A DNA stretch of 64,000 nt, taken from contig NKIY01000002.1 of the NCBI GenBank assembly GCA_002256345.1, positions 930,001 to 994,000 on the forward strand, read 5' to 3'. Of the stretch, positions 9,479-17,703 are shown piece by piece. The position numbers were made by a program, and so were the translations under genes. Under the pieces are notes generated by a model. The model was given only the letters and a program-made list of their open reading frames with translations. It had not been told where the DNA came from and did no database searches. The DNA is from Bradyrhizobiaceae bacterium PARB1. Lineage in GTDB: Bacteria > Pseudomonadota > Alphaproteobacteria > Rhizobiales > Xanthobacteraceae. Each line of letters begins with the position of its first letter. Position 1 is the first letter of the stretch.

Positions 9479-10915
9479 GTGAAAGGCCGGCCCTTGCTTC
9501 GTTTTCTCAGCCTCGCGCTCTGCATCGCCATTCCGAGCCTCGCCCCTGACGCGGCCTTTGCTGCCGAAGGCGGGCTCGACGGCACGAAACTGTCGATGCT
9601 GTGGGCGCTCCCTTTCGCCGGCATCCTGCTCTGCATCGCCACCGGGCCGGTGCTCTATCCGCATTTCTGGGAACACCACTATGGCAAGTTCGCCGCCTTC
9701 TGGGCAGCGCTGGTCATCGTACCGCTCTGGTTCACCGCCGGCACGACAACGGTCTCGCACACCATCGCCCATACGGTGCTGCTCGAATACCTGCCCTTCA
9801 TCCTGCTGCTGCTGTCCCTGTTCACCGTGTCAGGTGGCATCTATCTGCAGGGCAATCTGCACGACAGCGTATTCACCAACACTGTGCTGCTCGGCTTCGG
9901 CACACTGATGGCCAGCGTGGTTGGCACCACCGGGGCATCGATGATCCTGATCCGTCCGTTGCTGCGCTGTAATGACGACCGACGCTACAACGTGCACGTG
10001 GTGGTATTCTTCATCTTCCTCGTCTCCAATATCGGCGGCTCGCTGTCGCCGCTCGGCGATCCGCCGCTATTCCTCGGCTTTCTGCGCGGCGTCGATTTCT
10101 TCTGGACCACCACCCATCTTTTTCCGGATACGCTGTTCGCAGCCGGCATCGTGCTGCTGATCTTCATGCTGCTGGATATCTATCTGCATCGCCGTGAGGG
10201 CCGGCTGCCGAAGATCAAGGATCCGACACCGGATTCGGCGCTACGCCTGCACGGCAAGGTCAACCTGCTGCTGCTCGGCGTCATCATCGCCGCCATCCTG
10301 ATGAGCGGCAGCTGGAAGCCCGACATCTCCTTCACCGTGCTCGGCACGCCGGTGGAACTGCAGAACCTGCTGCGCGATCTCATCCTCGTCATCGTGACCT
10401 TCGCATCGCTGATGCTCAGCAAGGCTGAGCACCGCAAGGCCAACGACTTCAAATGGGGCCCCATCGAGGAAGTCGCGATTCTGTTCGCCGGCATCTTCAT
10501 CTGCATCGTACCGGTCATGGCGATGCTGCAGGCCGGAACCAACGGCCCGTTCGCACCGCTGGTCGCGCTCGTGACCCATGCCGACGGCACGCCGAACAAC
10601 GTCGCCTATTTCTGGCTCACCGGTATTCTGTCGTCGTTCCTCGACAATGCCCCAACCTATCTCGTCTTCTTCGAACTCGCCGGCGGCGACGCGAAGACGC
10701 TGATGACCTCGGGCGCAGCGACGTTGGCTGCGATCTCCGCCGGTGCCGTGTTCATGGGTGCCAATACCTATATCGGCAATGCGCCGAACTTCATGGTCTA
10801 TGCCATAGCGCGGGATGCCGGTGTGAAGATGCCAAGCTTCTTCGCCTATATTCTGTGGTCTGGCGCCGTGCTGATCCCCGTCTTCCTGCTGATGACCTGG
10901 GTTTTCTTCATCTAG
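9479..10915 (+). CDS. Sodium:proton antiporter, NhaD/citrate-transporter-like (IT superfamily)
   Basis: About 478 aa with a cleavable-looking N-terminal segment ending in ALA-like residues (SLAPDAAFAAEGG), followed by 11-12 hydrophobic segments. Motifs such as SNIGGSLSPLGDPPLFLGF and the late segment AGAVFMGANTYIGNAPNFMV match NhaD-type Na+/H+ antiporters of the ion-transporter superfamily. The start is uncertain: GTG at 9479 or TTG at 9494 both give a good signal-like N-terminus, and longer versions overlap pyrE without similarity. It probably exports Na+ in exchange for H+ at the inner membrane. Confidence 0.85.
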   Translation: MKGRPLLRFLSLALCIAIPSLAPDAAFAAEGGLDGTKLSMLWALPFAGILLCIATGPVLYPHFWEHHYGKFAAFWAALVIVPLWFTAGTTTVSHTIAHTVLLEYLPFILLLLSLFTVSGGIYLQGNLHDSVFTNTVLLGFGTLMASVVGTTGASMILIRPLLRCNDDRRYNVHVVVFFIFLVSNIGGSLSPLGDPPLFLGFLRGVDFFWTTTHLFPDTLFAAGIVLLIFMLLDIYLHRREGRLPKIKDPTPDSALRLHGKVNLLLLGVIIAAILMSGSWKPDISFTVLGTPVELQNLLRDLILVIVTFASLMLSKAEHRKANDFKWGPIEEVAILFAGIFICIVPVMAMLQAGTNGPFAPLVALVTHADGTPNNVAYFWLTGILSSFLDNAPTYLVFFELAGGDAKTLMTSGAATLAAISAGAVFMGANTYIGNAPNFMVYAIARDAGVKMPSFFAYILWSGAVLIPVFLLMTWVFFI

Positions 10916-10962
10916 AGCATGATCCCCAGAAGTGGATGCCGGCTTTCGGACAAGATCATGCT
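10916..10962. repeat. Intergenic palindromic repeat (AGCATGATC type)
   Basis: The stretch begins AGCATGATC and ends GATCATGCT, an inverted repeat whose interior (an AGTGGATGCCGGCTTTCGG core) matches a short repeat I recall as common between genes in Bradyrhizobium relatives. It starts at the antiporter stop codon. It may act as a transcript-end hairpin. Its function is unknown. Confidence 0.6.
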
Positions 10963-11028
10963 GCAGCATAGGCTGCGGCTGGTTACCTCGCGTTTACCAT
11001 AACGGTCTACCCTCCGCGCCGAACCGGA

Positions 11029-11898
11029 ATGCTGCGATTCCGGCTGTTGATCACGCGGTCGCGGAGCTTGGCGTTGCGTCACAATCGTAAAATTTCGCGC
11101 CTACGCCGACCTGCTGCAGCCATCGGCCTCGCCGCATGCGTCGCGCTGCCGCCGCAGGCCGCATCGGCTCAAGGCTTCTTCGATTTCCTGTTCGGCGGCG
11201 GCCAGCCGCAGAAACAGCAGCAGCGCCGCGGCGGACCAGCACCGCAGCAGGATTTCTTTTCCGATCCGTTCGGCCTCAACACGCCGCAGGAACAGCCGCA
11301 GCCCCAGCGCAGCGCCGGTTACGGCGGCTCCGGCCCGGCCTTCTGCGTGCGCACCTGCGACGGCAAGTATTTTCCGCTCGGCCGCGGCGGTGCCAGCCCG
11401 GCCCAGATGTGCCAAGCCTTCTGCCCGGCCTCGCCGACCAAAGTGATGTTCGGCAGCAGCATCGATTACGCGACGTCGTCCGCAGGCGAGCGCTATGCCG
11501 ACCTGCCCAACGCCTTCGCCTATCGCAAGTCGCTGAAGGCCGACTGCACCTGCAACGGCCGCGATCCCGCTGGCCTCGCACCGATCGATCTCACGCTCGA
11601 CACCTCGCTGCGCCCAGGCGATGTGGTCGCGACCACCAACGGCCTCGTGGCCTTCTCCGGCGTGCGCACCGGCAACAATCAGGCCGCGGAATTCACACCG
11701 GTCTCGTCCTATCCCGGCCTCACGTCCGATGTCCGCGCACGCCTCGGCGAGATGAAGGTCGCGCCGGTCGCCGCCGAAATGATCACCGACGAAGCGCCGA
11801 TGGCCGAGACGCCGCGCGAGATCGCGCCGCTGCCAGCCACAACCATCGCCCCGAAGCGCCCCCCGGCGCAGGGCGCGAAGCGCGCCGAGGCCAATTGA
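11029..11898 (+). CDS. Exported DUF2865 protein
   Basis: A 289-aa protein with a basic N-terminus and a hydrophobic segment ending PPQAASAQG (about residues 33-48), consistent with export. A Gln/Pro-rich low-complexity stretch (about 60-100) precedes a cysteine-containing domain with FCVRTCDG, MCQAFCPA and DCTCNG, the pattern of DUF2865 proteins of rhizobia and relatives. The six cysteines could form periplasmic disulfides. The C-terminus is Pro/Ala-rich. The biochemical role is unknown. The ATG at 11029 is preceded by only a weak GAACCGGA. Confidence 0.8.
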   Translation: MLRFRLLITRSRSLALRHNRKISRLRRPAAAIGLAACVALPPQAASAQGFFDFLFGGGQPQKQQQRRGGPAPQQDFFSDPFGLNTPQEQPQPQRSAGYGGSGPAFCVRTCDGKYFPLGRGGASPAQMCQAFCPASPTKVMFGSSIDYATSSAGERYADLPNAFAYRKSLKADCTCNGRDPAGLAPIDLTLDTSLRPGDVVATTNGLVAFSGVRTGNNQAAEFTPVSSYPGLTSDVRARLGEMKVAPVAAEMITDEAPMAETPREIAPLPATTIAPKRPPAQGAKRAEAN

Positions 11899-11910
11899 TC
11901 GGACGCGCCA

Positions 11911-12342
11911 TTATCGCCCGATAATGACGCCGACCACATTCGTCGCTGACAGATATTTCTGCTCGATCTCCGCACGCGCAGCCGCGCGGTTTTCCGGCGT
12001 CAACAAGCCGCGCATCTCGGCAAGGATCATCCAGCAATACCCCCACCAGTCGGTGAGCATGCCGTCATCCCCGACCAGGTCGTAGCCCTGCCCCTCAGCA
12101 AAGATACGCGCATGCGCCTCGTCGAGCTGATCGAGCCAGGCGTGATCCGCGAGCGAGAACAGATCGTCGCTGACATCGTCGGTTGTATACCCCCACACGG
12201 ACAGGCACACGGCGTTGAATTCGCGGTCGATCTGGTCGTCATCCACGGGATAACGACGCGCATTGAGATGCAGGCGGGTGAGCGATCGCGCAAAATCGGC
12301 GATCCGGGTAAGCGCGAATTGATTGTAGGCCAGAGTTGGCAT
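11911..12342 (-). CDS. Protein of unknown function, 143 aa
   Basis: A 143-aa, acidic, soluble-looking protein with no signal peptide or membrane helix. It has aromatic stretches (DWWGYCWMILAEMRGLLTP) and many Asp/Glu residues. I do not recognise the family. The codon pattern looks like that of neighbouring real genes, and the N-terminal Met (12342) is preceded by a plausible leader. Sixty-five bases upstream of the start is a GTTC-N7-GTTC site matching the alphaproteobacterial LexA consensus. It is convergent with the DUF2865 gene; its last codons form a CATTATCG/CGATAATG hairpin. Confidence 0.65.
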   Translation of the reverse strand: MPTLAYNQFALTRIADFARSLTRLHLNARRYPVDDDQIDREFNAVCLSVWGYTTDDVSDDLFSLADHAWLDQLDEAHARIFAEGQGYDLVGDDGMLTDWWGYCWMILAEMRGLLTPENRAAARAEIEQKYLSATNVVGVIIGR

Positions 12343-12406
12343 TGCAAGCCTCGCAGACTGAAGGAGCAGCTTCGAATCGGAGCCTATATCAAATGCTTGC
12401 GAATTT

Positions 12407-12421
12407 GTTCTTTATTTGTTC
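12407..12421. promoter_or_regulatory. Candidate LexA (SOS) box, GTTC-N7-GTTC
   Basis: GTTC at 12407-12410, seven bases, and GTTC at 12418-12421 form an exact match to the direct-repeat LexA box described for alphaproteobacteria. It lies in AT-rich DNA between the 143-aa gene (start 65 bases away, minus strand) and the GIY-YIG gene (start about 100 bases away, plus strand). Eight fixed bases can occur by chance once or twice in a window this size, so placement in a promoter-like gap is the main support. Confidence 0.45.
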
Positions 12422-12440
12422 TTGTTGATTAATGAATTCC

Positions 12441-12500
12441 TGTCATCCCGGCCTAGCACAGCGAAGCTGTGCGCGGCGCCGGGATCCATAACCTCCGACG
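12441..12500. repeat. Left inverted repeat flanking the GIY-YIG gene
   Basis: This 60-base arm starts TGTCATCCCGGC and ends GGGATCCATAACCTCCGACG. Its outer and inner parts match the reverse complement of 12811-12850 (TGTCGTCCCGGC ... CCCATAATCTCCGTCG). It carries an extra internal hairpin, ACAGCGAAGCTGT. Together the arms bracket the nuclease gene. Confidence 0.75.
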
Positions 12501-12519
12501 ATGTTTTGCGGAGCGACCG

Positions 12520-12866
12520 ATGCCCGGATCGCGTTCCTATTTCGTCTATATCCTCGCGAGTGGCCATCACGGCACGCTCTATATCGGCGTGACAAACAAT
12601 ATTTGGCGCCGGATGGCCCAGCACCGCGCCGGTAAAGGCTCGAAATCCCCAAGAAATACGGCGTTACCAGGCTGGCTTACGTCGAAGAATATGACTCAGT
12701 CACACAAGCAATAGCGCGTGAAAAACAGCTCAAGAACTGGAAACGGGATTGGAAGATCGAATTAATCGAGCGGGATAATTCCGATTGGGCGATTTCTCAG
12801 CATTGCTGTGACGACGGAGATTATGGGTGCCGGCGTTCGCCGGGACGACATCCGAGGCTGCCATGA
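12520..12866 (+). pseudogene. GIY-YIG endonuclease, frameshifted
   Basis: The first frame from the ATG at 12520 gives YFVYILASGHHGTLYIGVTN, the GIY-YIG catalytic core of small UvrC-like/homing-type nucleases, but it runs out of similarity after GKGSK. From about 12651 the next frame continues the family (KKYGVTRLAYVEEYDSV, then AIAREKQLKNWKRDWKIELI) to a stop at 12864-12866. A single base lost in the run at about 12645-12650 (AAATCCCC) explains both. The product is therefore broken unless the frame is recoded or the base call is wrong. The gene sits between inverted repeats, a layout recurring for this nuclease family in alphaproteobacteria. Confidence 0.85.
12811..12850. repeat. Right inverted repeat flanking the GIY-YIG gene
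   Basis: Reverse complement of the left arm at 12441-12500, minus that arm's internal hairpin. It overlaps the 3' end of the frameshifted nuclease reading frame, so the last codons of that gene are made of repeat sequence. Confidence 0.75.
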
Positions 12867-12970
12867 TCTGCCCAAAACAGCGGCATAACCATAGCAAAAC
12901 CTCCGCACCCCAACGGGGTTCCGACCACCTATGAATGGGCGTATGATTTCACGCCGCGCCTCAGATCAGG

Positions 12971-15502
12971 ATGACCAGTTTGTCAGACCAGTCCACGCTA
13001 GCACAATTCCAGCCCCAGAACGCGCCGATCGATGAGTTGCTGCTCGCCGAGATCAAGAGCGCCATTCTCGTCAAGCTGACGCTGGGGATTGGCAAGGAGG
13101 CGTCCTTCGCCACCAAGCATGACTGGTACAAGGCTGCGGCGCTGACCCTGCGCGATCGCATCGTGCATCGCTGGCTGCTGTCGGAGAAGGAGAGCTACGA
13201 CGGCGGTCGCAAGCGCGTCTATTATCTCTCGCTCGAGTTCCTGATCGGCCGGCTGTTCACCGATGCACTGAACAATATGGGCCTGCTGCCCGTGTTCCGC
13301 GCCGCGCTGGAGGATCTCGGCGTCGGCCTCGACGAACTCAGGAAGTGCGAACCCGATGCAGCGCTCGGCAATGGCGGCCTCGGCCGTCTCGCCGCCTGCT
13401 TCATGGAGAGCATGGCGACCCTCGCCATTCCCGCATACGGCTATGGCATCCGCTACGATTTCGGTCTCTTCAAGCAGATCATCTCGAAGGGCTGGCAGAA
13501 GGAATATCCGGACGAGTGGCTGAGCTTCGGCAATCCTTGGGAGCTGCCGCGGCCAGAGGTCGTCTATCACGTGCATTTCGGTGGCAGCACCGAAGTGATC
13601 GATGATGCCAAGGGCCACCAGCGCACCGTATGGCATCCCGGCGAGACCGTGGAGGCCGTCGCCTATGACACGCCCATCGTCGGCTGGCGCGGGCAGCATG
13701 TGAACGCGCTGCGGCTGTGGTCGGCCCGCGCACCAGATCCGCTCCGGCTCGATGTGTTCAACACCGGCGACTATGTCAGCGCCAGCGCCGAACAATCGCG
13801 CGCCGAGGCGATCTGCAAATTCCTGTATCCGAACGATGAAAGCGCCGCCGGCCGCGAATTGCGTCTGCGGCAGGAATATTTCTTCGTCTCCGCCTCGCTG
13901 CAGGATCTCGTCAAGCGACACCTGGAATCGGAAGGCAATCTGCGTGGCCTCGCCAACAAGGCGGCGGTGCAGATGAACGACACGCATCCGAGCCTCGCGA
14001 TTGCCGAGCTGATGCGCATCCTGATCGATGTGCACAACATGCGCTGGGACGCGGCATGGCAGATCACCAATGCGACGCTGTCCTACACCAATCACACGCT
14101 GCTGCCGGAAGCGCTCGAGACATGGCCGGTCGAGCTGATGGAGCGGCTGCTGCCGCGCCACCTCGAAATCATCTACCGCATCAATGTCGCGCATCTCGAC
14201 CGCGCCGATGCGATCCGTCCCGGCGACACCGGTTATCGCGCCTCAGTGTCGGTGATCGACGAAGGCGCCGGCCGCCGCGTGCGCATGGGCAATCTCGCTT
14301 TCATCGGCTCGCATCGCATCAATGGTGTGTCCGCGATGCATTCGGAGCTGATGAAGGAGACCGTGTTCCGCGATCTCAACCAGCTCTATCCCGGCCGTAT
14401 CACCAACAAGACCAACGGCATCACCTTCCGCCGCTGGTTGATGCTGGCCAATCCGAAACTCACCGACCTCCTGCGCGCCACCTGCGGCGAAGCCGTACTT
14501 GATGATCCTACGCGTCTCATCAAGCTCGAAGCCTATGCCGGCGATGCCGCGTTCCAGCAGGAATTCCGCAAGGTCAAGCATCACAACAAGCTCGCCCTTG
14601 CCCGCACCATCGGCGAGAAGCTTGGCGTGCAGGCCGATCCCTCCGCGCTGTTCGACGTGCAGATCAAGCGTATCCACGAGTACAAGCGGCAACTGCTCAA
14701 CATCGTCGAGACGGTGGCGCTGTATCAGGCAATCAAGGACGAGCCCAACAAGGACTGGGTGCCGCGCATAAAAATCCTCGCCGGCAAGGCGGCGGCGAGC
14801 TACCGCTATGCCAAATTGATCATCAAGCTGGCGAACGACGTCGCCAGGACGATCAACAATGACGACAGCATCCGCGGCCAGCTGAAGGTCGCGTTCATGC
14901 CCGACTACAATGTAAGCCTCGCCGAGATCATCATCCCCGCGGCCGATCTGTCCGAACAGATCTCCACCGCGGGCATGGAAGCCTCCGGCACCGGCAACAT
15001 GAAGCTGTCGCTGAATGGCGCTCTCACCATCGGCACACTGGACGGCGCCAATATCGAAATCCGCGACAATGTCGGCCCGGAGAATATCGCGATCTTCGGC
15101 ATGACGGCCGACGAGGTTGTCGCGCGACGCAATCGCGGCCTCGATGCGTCGGACGTGATTACCAAGTCCCCCAATCTTGGCCGCGCCATCTACGCTATCG
15201 AGAGCGGTTTCTTTTCTTCTGATGATCCCGGCCGCTTCGGCGCTATTGGCCACGCCTTGCGCCATCTCGATCATTACATGGTCAGCGCGGATTTCGACTC
15301 TTATTACGACGCCCAACGCGGCATCGACGCACGCTGGAAAGCGGGCTCGGCCTGGAGCCGCGCTGCCATCCTCAACACCGCGCGCATGGGCTGGTTCTCA
15401 TCGGACCGCACCATCCGAGAATACGCCGAGGACATCTGGCACGTGCCGGTGGCGAGCAATCTGCCGACGACGTTCGTGTCACCGGTCCGCAAGGCGACGT
15501 AA
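12971..15502 (+). CDS. glgP: Glycogen/starch phosphorylase
   Basis: An 843-aa cytoplasmic enzyme releasing glucose-1-phosphate from alpha-glucans. The pyridoxal-phosphate lysine is Lys678 in EASGTGNMKLSLNGA, and the N-terminal RVYYLSLEFLIGR and central IKRIHEYKRQLLN motifs are intact. Length is normal for the family. No other glycogen genes (glgA, B, C, X) lie in the window, so it is a stand-alone locus here. It converges on the FeuQ-like kinase gene, with four bases between stops. Confidence 0.97.
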   Translation: MTSLSDQSTLAQFQPQNAPIDELLLAEIKSAILVKLTLGIGKEASFATKHDWYKAAALTLRDRIVHRWLLSEKESYDGGRKRVYYLSLEFLIGRLFTDALNNMGLLPVFRAALEDLGVGLDELRKCEPDAALGNGGLGRLAACFMESMATLAIPAYGYGIRYDFGLFKQIISKGWQKEYPDEWLSFGNPWELPRPEVVYHVHFGGSTEVIDDAKGHQRTVWHPGETVEAVAYDTPIVGWRGQHVNALRLWSARAPDPLRLDVFNTGDYVSASAEQSRAEAICKFLYPNDESAAGRELRLRQEYFFVSASLQDLVKRHLESEGNLRGLANKAAVQMNDTHPSLAIAELMRILIDVHNMRWDAAWQITNATLSYTNHTLLPEALETWPVELMERLLPRHLEIIYRINVAHLDRADAIRPGDTGYRASVSVIDEGAGRRVRMGNLAFIGSHRINGVSAMHSELMKETVFRDLNQLYPGRITNKTNGITFRRWLMLANPKLTDLLRATCGEAVLDDPTRLIKLEAYAGDAAFQQEFRKVKHHNKLALARTIGEKLGVQADPSALFDVQIKRIHEYKRQLLNIVETVALYQAIKDEPNKDWVPRIKILAGKAAASYRYAKLIIKLANDVARTINNDDSIRGQLKVAFMPDYNVSLAEIIIPAADLSEQISTAGMEASGTGNMKLSLNGALTIGTLDGANIEIRDNVGPENIAIFGMTADEVVARRNRGLDASDVITKSPNLGRAIYAIESGFFSSDDPGRFGAIGHALRHLDHYMVSADFDSYYDAQRGIDARWKAGSAWSRAAILNTARMGWFSSDRTIREYAEDIWHVPVASNLPTTFVSPVRKAT

Positions 15503-15506
15503 CTCG

Positions 15507-16898
15507 TTACCGGCTTCCGGCGGCATTTGCCGCCGGAAGCCGCAACGTGACGCACAGGCCGCCCATCGGCGATCCCTCCAATGAGATATCGCCGCCATAA
15601 AGCTCCGCGAGTTCGCGTGTAATCGATAATCCAAAACCGAATCCTGGTGCGCTTTCGTCAAGCCGTTCGCCAGGCCGCAGCACCTGCGCACGTTGCTCAA
15701 CGGACAGTCCGCCTCCATCGTCCTCGACCACCAGTTCGACCAGCGTGTTTTGCCGTATAGCGCGTGTCGAAACCTTACCGCGCGCCCACTTGAACGCGTT
15801 GTCGAGCAGATTGCCCGCCATTTCGTCGAAATCTTGCTGTTCGCAGGCGACCATCAGATCGACCGGCACATTCATCGCAAATGCGACGTTCTTGTCGCTG
15901 TTGATCTTGCCGAGCACGTCGCCGAGATCCTGCAGGCGTGGCGCAATCGCAGTCTGCACGCGAACCGGACCGTTCAACACTGCGGTGCGCGCACGACCGA
16001 GGTGATGACGAATGCGCCGCTCCATTTGCGTGACGAGTGCCTGCAGTGTCGCCGGGTTCCCGGCGCCATCGGCGGACGCCACGATCGCCAATGTGGCCAA
16101 CGGCGTCTTCAGGCCATGAGCGAGATTGGCGACGTGACGACGCGCCCGTTCCAGACTCGTGGCGTTCTGGTCGAGCAGGCCGTTGAGTTCCGCCACCAGC
16201 GGCTGAATTTCAACGGGCTGTCGCGATGGCAACCGCTCGAGACGTCCGCCGCGCACATCCGCCACCGCCTTGCGTAAACGATCCAGCGGGCGCAGGCCGA
16301 GCCGGACCTGCAGCATGATCGCCAGCAACAGCGCTCCCCCCAACGCGGCCAGCGATATCGCCAGCGTGGTCATAGCTTCACGCAGCGGCCCCCAGACTGC
16401 GGCGCGTGGCGACGATGTAACGATGGTGACTACAAAGTCCGAGACGCTGACCTGCTTGATGCGGAAATGCAGATATTCATCGTCTGGCCCCACGCCATCC
16501 GCTGGCCGCGGCCGCTCGTTCTTGTCCTTGTCGGGCCCCTTGCGCGGCTGAGGAGGTCTTTCCTCACGCGCGAGCGCGGGACTCTCGATATCCGCGTCTT
16601 CAAGCGAAGCCGAGTGCAGCGCATTTTTCGGCCCGGTGATCTGCCAATACCAGCCGCGGCGCGGGCGCTCGAAAGGTGGCCCATCCGCATTTCCTGTCAG
16701 GCTGATCCGGCCATTCGCATCGGCTCGCAACATCGACGACAGGAAGACGATCTGTGTGTCGAGCCGCTGATCGATTTGGCCTTGCACGAAACGATGCAGC
16801 ACGAACCCGATCAGAACTGCCGCAACCACCAGAGCCAGAGCGATGAAGCCGGATGCCGCGATCAGAAGCCGGCGGCTGAGCGAAGCTTCGCGCGACAT
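15507..16898 (-). CDS. feuQ: Sensor histidine kinase, FeuQ/PhoQ-like
   Basis: A 463-aa inner-membrane kinase. One helix at about residues 12-32 and another at about 155-180 enclose a periplasmic domain that is rich in charged residues (EERPPQPRKGPDKDKNERPR). A HAMP-like linker follows, then the phosphoacceptor His261 in LAHGLKTPL, the PhoQ-type H-box, and an ATPase domain (NLLDNAFKWA, VEDDGGGL, GFGFGLSI). I used the ATG at 16898, which overlaps the regulator stop as TGATG; a GTG one codon earlier is possible. It probably senses cations or envelope stress, as FeuQ/PhoQ do. The symbol is by similarity. Confidence 0.85.
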   Translation of the reverse strand: MSREASLSRRLLIAASGFIALALVVAAVLIGFVLHRFVQGQIDQRLDTQIVFLSSMLRADANGRISLTGNADGPPFERPRRGWYWQITGPKNALHSASLEDADIESPALAREERPPQPRKGPDKDKNERPRPADGVGPDDEYLHFRIKQVSVSDFVVTIVTSSPRAAVWGPLREAMTTLAISLAALGGALLLAIMLQVRLGLRPLDRLRKAVADVRGGRLERLPSRQPVEIQPLVAELNGLLDQNATSLERARRHVANLAHGLKTPLATLAIVASADGAGNPATLQALVTQMERRIRHHLGRARTAVLNGPVRVQTAIAPRLQDLGDVLGKINSDKNVAFAMNVPVDLMVACEQQDFDEMAGNLLDNAFKWARGKVSTRAIRQNTLVELVVEDDGGGLSVEQRAQVLRPGERLDESAPGFGFGLSITRELAELYGGDISLEGSPMGGLCVTLRLPAANAAGSR

Positions 16899-17563
16899 CA
16901 CGAGCCGCCTGCGATGAGCCGATAGCCGCGTCCGCGCACCGTTTCGATCATGTCGTGACCGATCTTGCGCCGCAGCCGGGCTACGATGACCTCGAGCGAA
17001 TTGGAGTCGGTGCCGGCATCGCCCTCATAGACCTTTTCCATCAATTCGATGCGGTCGTAGACTGTTTCCTTGCGCATGATCAGCGACTGCAGCACGCGCC
17101 ATTCCAGCGCAGTGAGTTTCAGTGGTAGACCATCGAGTTCGAACACCCCGGTCGGCGCGTCGAAAGACAGTGGCCCGCAGGAGATTGCCGGCGCAGCGTG
17201 GCCGGCCGAGCGGCGCACCAGCGCGCGCAGCCGCATGATCAGTTCCTCGACGCGAAATGGCTTGGTGAGATAGTCGTCAGCGCCAGCCTTGAAGCCATCG
17301 ACCTTTTCTGTCCAACCGTCACGCGCCGTCAGGATCAGAACCGGCAATTGCCGTCCACTCTTGCGCCAGGCGCGCAGAACCGTAGCGCCCGGAATTTTCG
17401 GCAGTCCGAGATCGAGCACCGCCACGTCGTAGCTTTCGGTGTCGCCGAGATGCTGACCGTCCTCGCCGTCGATGGCCACATCGACAGCGAAATTCTCCCG
17501 CCGCAAGGCAGATGCGATTTCGTCAGCCAGCAATGCGTCGTCCTCGACCAGCAGAACCTTCAT
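16898..17563 (-). CDS. feuP: Response regulator, FeuP/PhoP-like (OmpR family)
   Basis: A 221-aa transcription factor with a receiver domain starting MKVLLVEDD (phospho-acceptor Asp51 in AVLDLGLP, Lys in YLTKPF) and a winged-helix DNA-binding domain ending RGRGYRLI. The start at 17563 has a GAGGACAAGG ribosome-binding site; a codon 12 bases upstream has none. It is translationally coupled to the kinase gene. It diverges from the collagen-like OB-fold gene across 140 bases that contain a nested inverted repeat (17618-17650), a reasonable site for autoregulation or for control of that gene. Confidence 0.88.
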   Translation of the reverse strand: MKVLLVEDDALLADEIASALRRENFAVDVAIDGEDGQHLGDTESYDVAVLDLGLPKIPGATVLRAWRKSGRQLPVLILTARDGWTEKVDGFKAGADDYLTKPFRVEELIMRLRALVRRSAGHAAPAISCGPLSFDAPTGVFELDGLPLKLTALEWRVLQSLIMRKETVYDRIELMEKVYEGDAGTDSNSLEVIVARLRRKIGHDMIETVRGRGYRLIAGGS

Positions 17564-17617
17564 CCTTGTCCTCATGCGCGCGAAGGGGTGACCGAGGGCT
17601 ATGCAGCGTAGCTTAAC

Positions 17618-17650
17618 CCAATCTGAATGGTTCGGTTCAGCCTGGATTGG
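17618..17650. promoter_or_regulatory. Candidate operator between feuP-like gene and OB-fold gene
   Basis: Nested dyad: CCAATC (17618-17623) pairs with GATTGG (17645-17650), and CTGAA (17623-17627) with TTCAG (17636-17640). Inside it GGTTC is repeated directly. It lies in the divergent intergenic region, 55-75 bases from either start. The binding protein is inferred to be the adjacent regulator; nothing in the sequence proves it. Confidence 0.35.
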
Positions 17651-17703
17651 ACCTGGTCCGCTTAGGGTCTTGCCATCGACAACCCTGACAAGGAGACCCG
17701 ACC

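Noticed and set aside
12998-15316. Long antisense frames opposite glgP
   Set aside because: The plus-strand gene is unambiguous and full length; the antisense products show no recognisable domain or ribosome-binding site.
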